From: Metallococcus carri
GTDB lineage: Bacteria; Actinomycetota; Actinomycetes; Actinomycetales; Dermatophilaceae
Direction: 5' to 3'
DNA length: 64,000 nt
NCBI RefSeq assembly: GCF_011440275.1
Contig: NZ_JAAOIV010000001.1
Location: 372,001 to 436,000 of the forward strand
Shown: piece by piece, positions 63,401-64,000 of the stretch
How positions within the stretch are numbered: position 1 is the stretch's first letter
Layout of the letters: each line of letters opens with the position of its first letter
Notes under the pieces: model-generated
What the model was told of the DNA's origin: nothing
Seen by the model: the letters and a program-made list of their open reading frames with translations, nothing else
The model's database searches: none
Translations under genes and position numbers: made by a program

Positions 63401-64000
63401 GCCAGGCTTCGGTGCCGCCGCCCCTGGTCACCGGGCTGCCGATGCTCGGCCGCCCGCCCGTGTTGGTCACCGGGGCGGCCGGCACGCTCGGCCGCGATGT
63501 CGTGGCCGAGCTGCAGCGCTCGCAAGTGCCGGTGCGCGCGCTCGCGCACACCAGCGAGCCGCCCGAGGGTGTCGTGACGGCACCCGGTGACCTCACGACC
63601 GGGGTCGGCCTGGCCGAGGCCGTGACCGACATCGGTGCCGTGATCCATTGCGCGACAGGCGAATCGGTCGATGTTGACGGCACGCGCCGGCTCGCCGACG
63701 CCTGTGCCGCCCAGGGCGTGCGCCTGGTGCACGTGTCGATCGTCGGCTGCTGGGACAACCCCTTGCCCTACTACCGCACCAAGGCACAGTCGGAGACCGA
63801 GGTGGTGGCCTCCGGTGCCCCGCATGCCATCGTCCGCGCGACGCAATTCCACTCGCTGGTGCGCACCCTGTTCGGCCCGCGCCACGGTGTGAGCGTGTCC
63901 AGCCGGGGGCTGCGGGCCGCGCCGTGCGACACCGCCTGGGTGGCGCGGGTGCTCGTCGACGTCGCGCTGGAGGATCGCCTGCCGGTCGAGCCGATCGAGC
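63397..64000 (+). CDS. NAD(P)-binding SDR/NmrA-like protein (partial)
   Basis: About 201 codons are visible before the window ends. Rossmann motif VTGAAGTLGRDV is near residue 25. VRLVHVSIVGCWDNPLPYYR then TKAQSE holds the Tyr-x-x-x-Lys pair of extended SDRs, and VVASGAPHAIVRATQFH is NmrA-like. It probably reduces or senses a small molecule, identity unknown. The GTG start overlaps the zincin stop, with AGGAG 5 nt before. Confidence 0.85.
   Translation, partial: MSQASVPPPLVTGLPMLGRPPVLVTGAAGTLGRDVVAELQRSQVPVRALAHTSEPPEGVVTAPGDLTTGVGLAEAVTDIGAVIHCATGESVDVDGTRRLADACAAQGVRLVHVSIVGCWDNPLPYYRTKAQSETEVVASGAPHAIVRATQFHSLVRTLFGPRHGVSVSSRGLRAAPCDTAWVARVLVDVALEDRLPVEPIE

Overview
The window is high-GC DNA from an actinobacterium, most likely a member of the Micrococcales such as the Dermacoccaceae or a relative; the family placement is inference. 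Supporting evidence includes a WhiB1-type protein facing a PdtaS-type kinase, the MtrAB-LpqB cassette, mycothione reductase, a 180-kDa-class NAD glutamate dehydrogenase, tuberculostearic-acid type TmsA/TmsB genes, many GTG starts, several apparently leaderless genes, and a tmRNA tag reading ANSKRTDFALAA.

Layout. 0-12 kb: a DEAD-box helicase with an Arg/Asp-repeat tail, malic enzyme, an APH(6)-like kinase, ssrA (tmRNA), the tmsA-tmsB pair for 10-methyl fatty acids, and pyruvate carboxylase. 12-23 kb: a DUF2207 membrane protein, whiB1 with a CRP-like upstream site, pdtaS, NAD-GDH, a DUF2505 pair and a YefM/RelE-like toxin-antitoxin pair. 23-31.7 kb: pruA, a nucleotidyltransferase, a wax-ester/DGAT-like acyltransferase, a CpaE/CpaB-like pair with an excisionase-type HTH gene, and LysM plus Rv3235-type genes. 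31.7-49 kb: secA, a roughly 6 kb accessory block (quadruple GNAT, CmcI-like methyltransferase, hydrolase, EamA exporter with a CGNR regulator), then ycaQ-hpf, comF, lpqB-mtrB-mtrA and ahcY. 49-59.7 kb: a metallophosphatase/DinB fusion, a secreted protein, DUF808, an NCS1 transporter with a Cys-rich tail, mycothione reductase, kynU-kynA and DUF2330. 59.7-64 kb: an SIS-Trm112-manB operon, DUF3499, a degenerate zincin and the start of an SDR gene.

Much of the second half follows, from memory, the gene order of Mycobacterium tuberculosis Rv3219-Rv3259 (whiB1, pdtaS, Rv3235, secA1, hpf, comF, lpqB, mtrB, mtrA, sahH, the SIS gene, manB, DUF3499, metallopeptidase). It is stretched by insertions and has no tmk between mtrA and ahcY. 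Genes are packed tightly, and ATGA or GTGA stop/start overlaps are common (tmsA/tmsB, antitoxin/toxin, acyltransferase/DUF6912, lpqB, hpf/ycaQ, manB/Trm112/SIS, zincin/SDR), so translational coupling looks general.

The main non-gene signal is a dispersed 8-mer, GTATGCCG (complement CGGCATAC). I found it about 66 times by eye, roughly once per kilobase, on both strands, in all reading frames (including rare ATA Ile codons) and between genes. A second layer is a set of intergenic repeat families: 50-bp and 68-bp tandem arrays sharing a CTCAACCA element, a 21-bp iteron array, CTGGCACG clusters and a 61-bp hairpin duplication. There is also a long hairpin whose first arm is the last eight codons and stop of ahcY.
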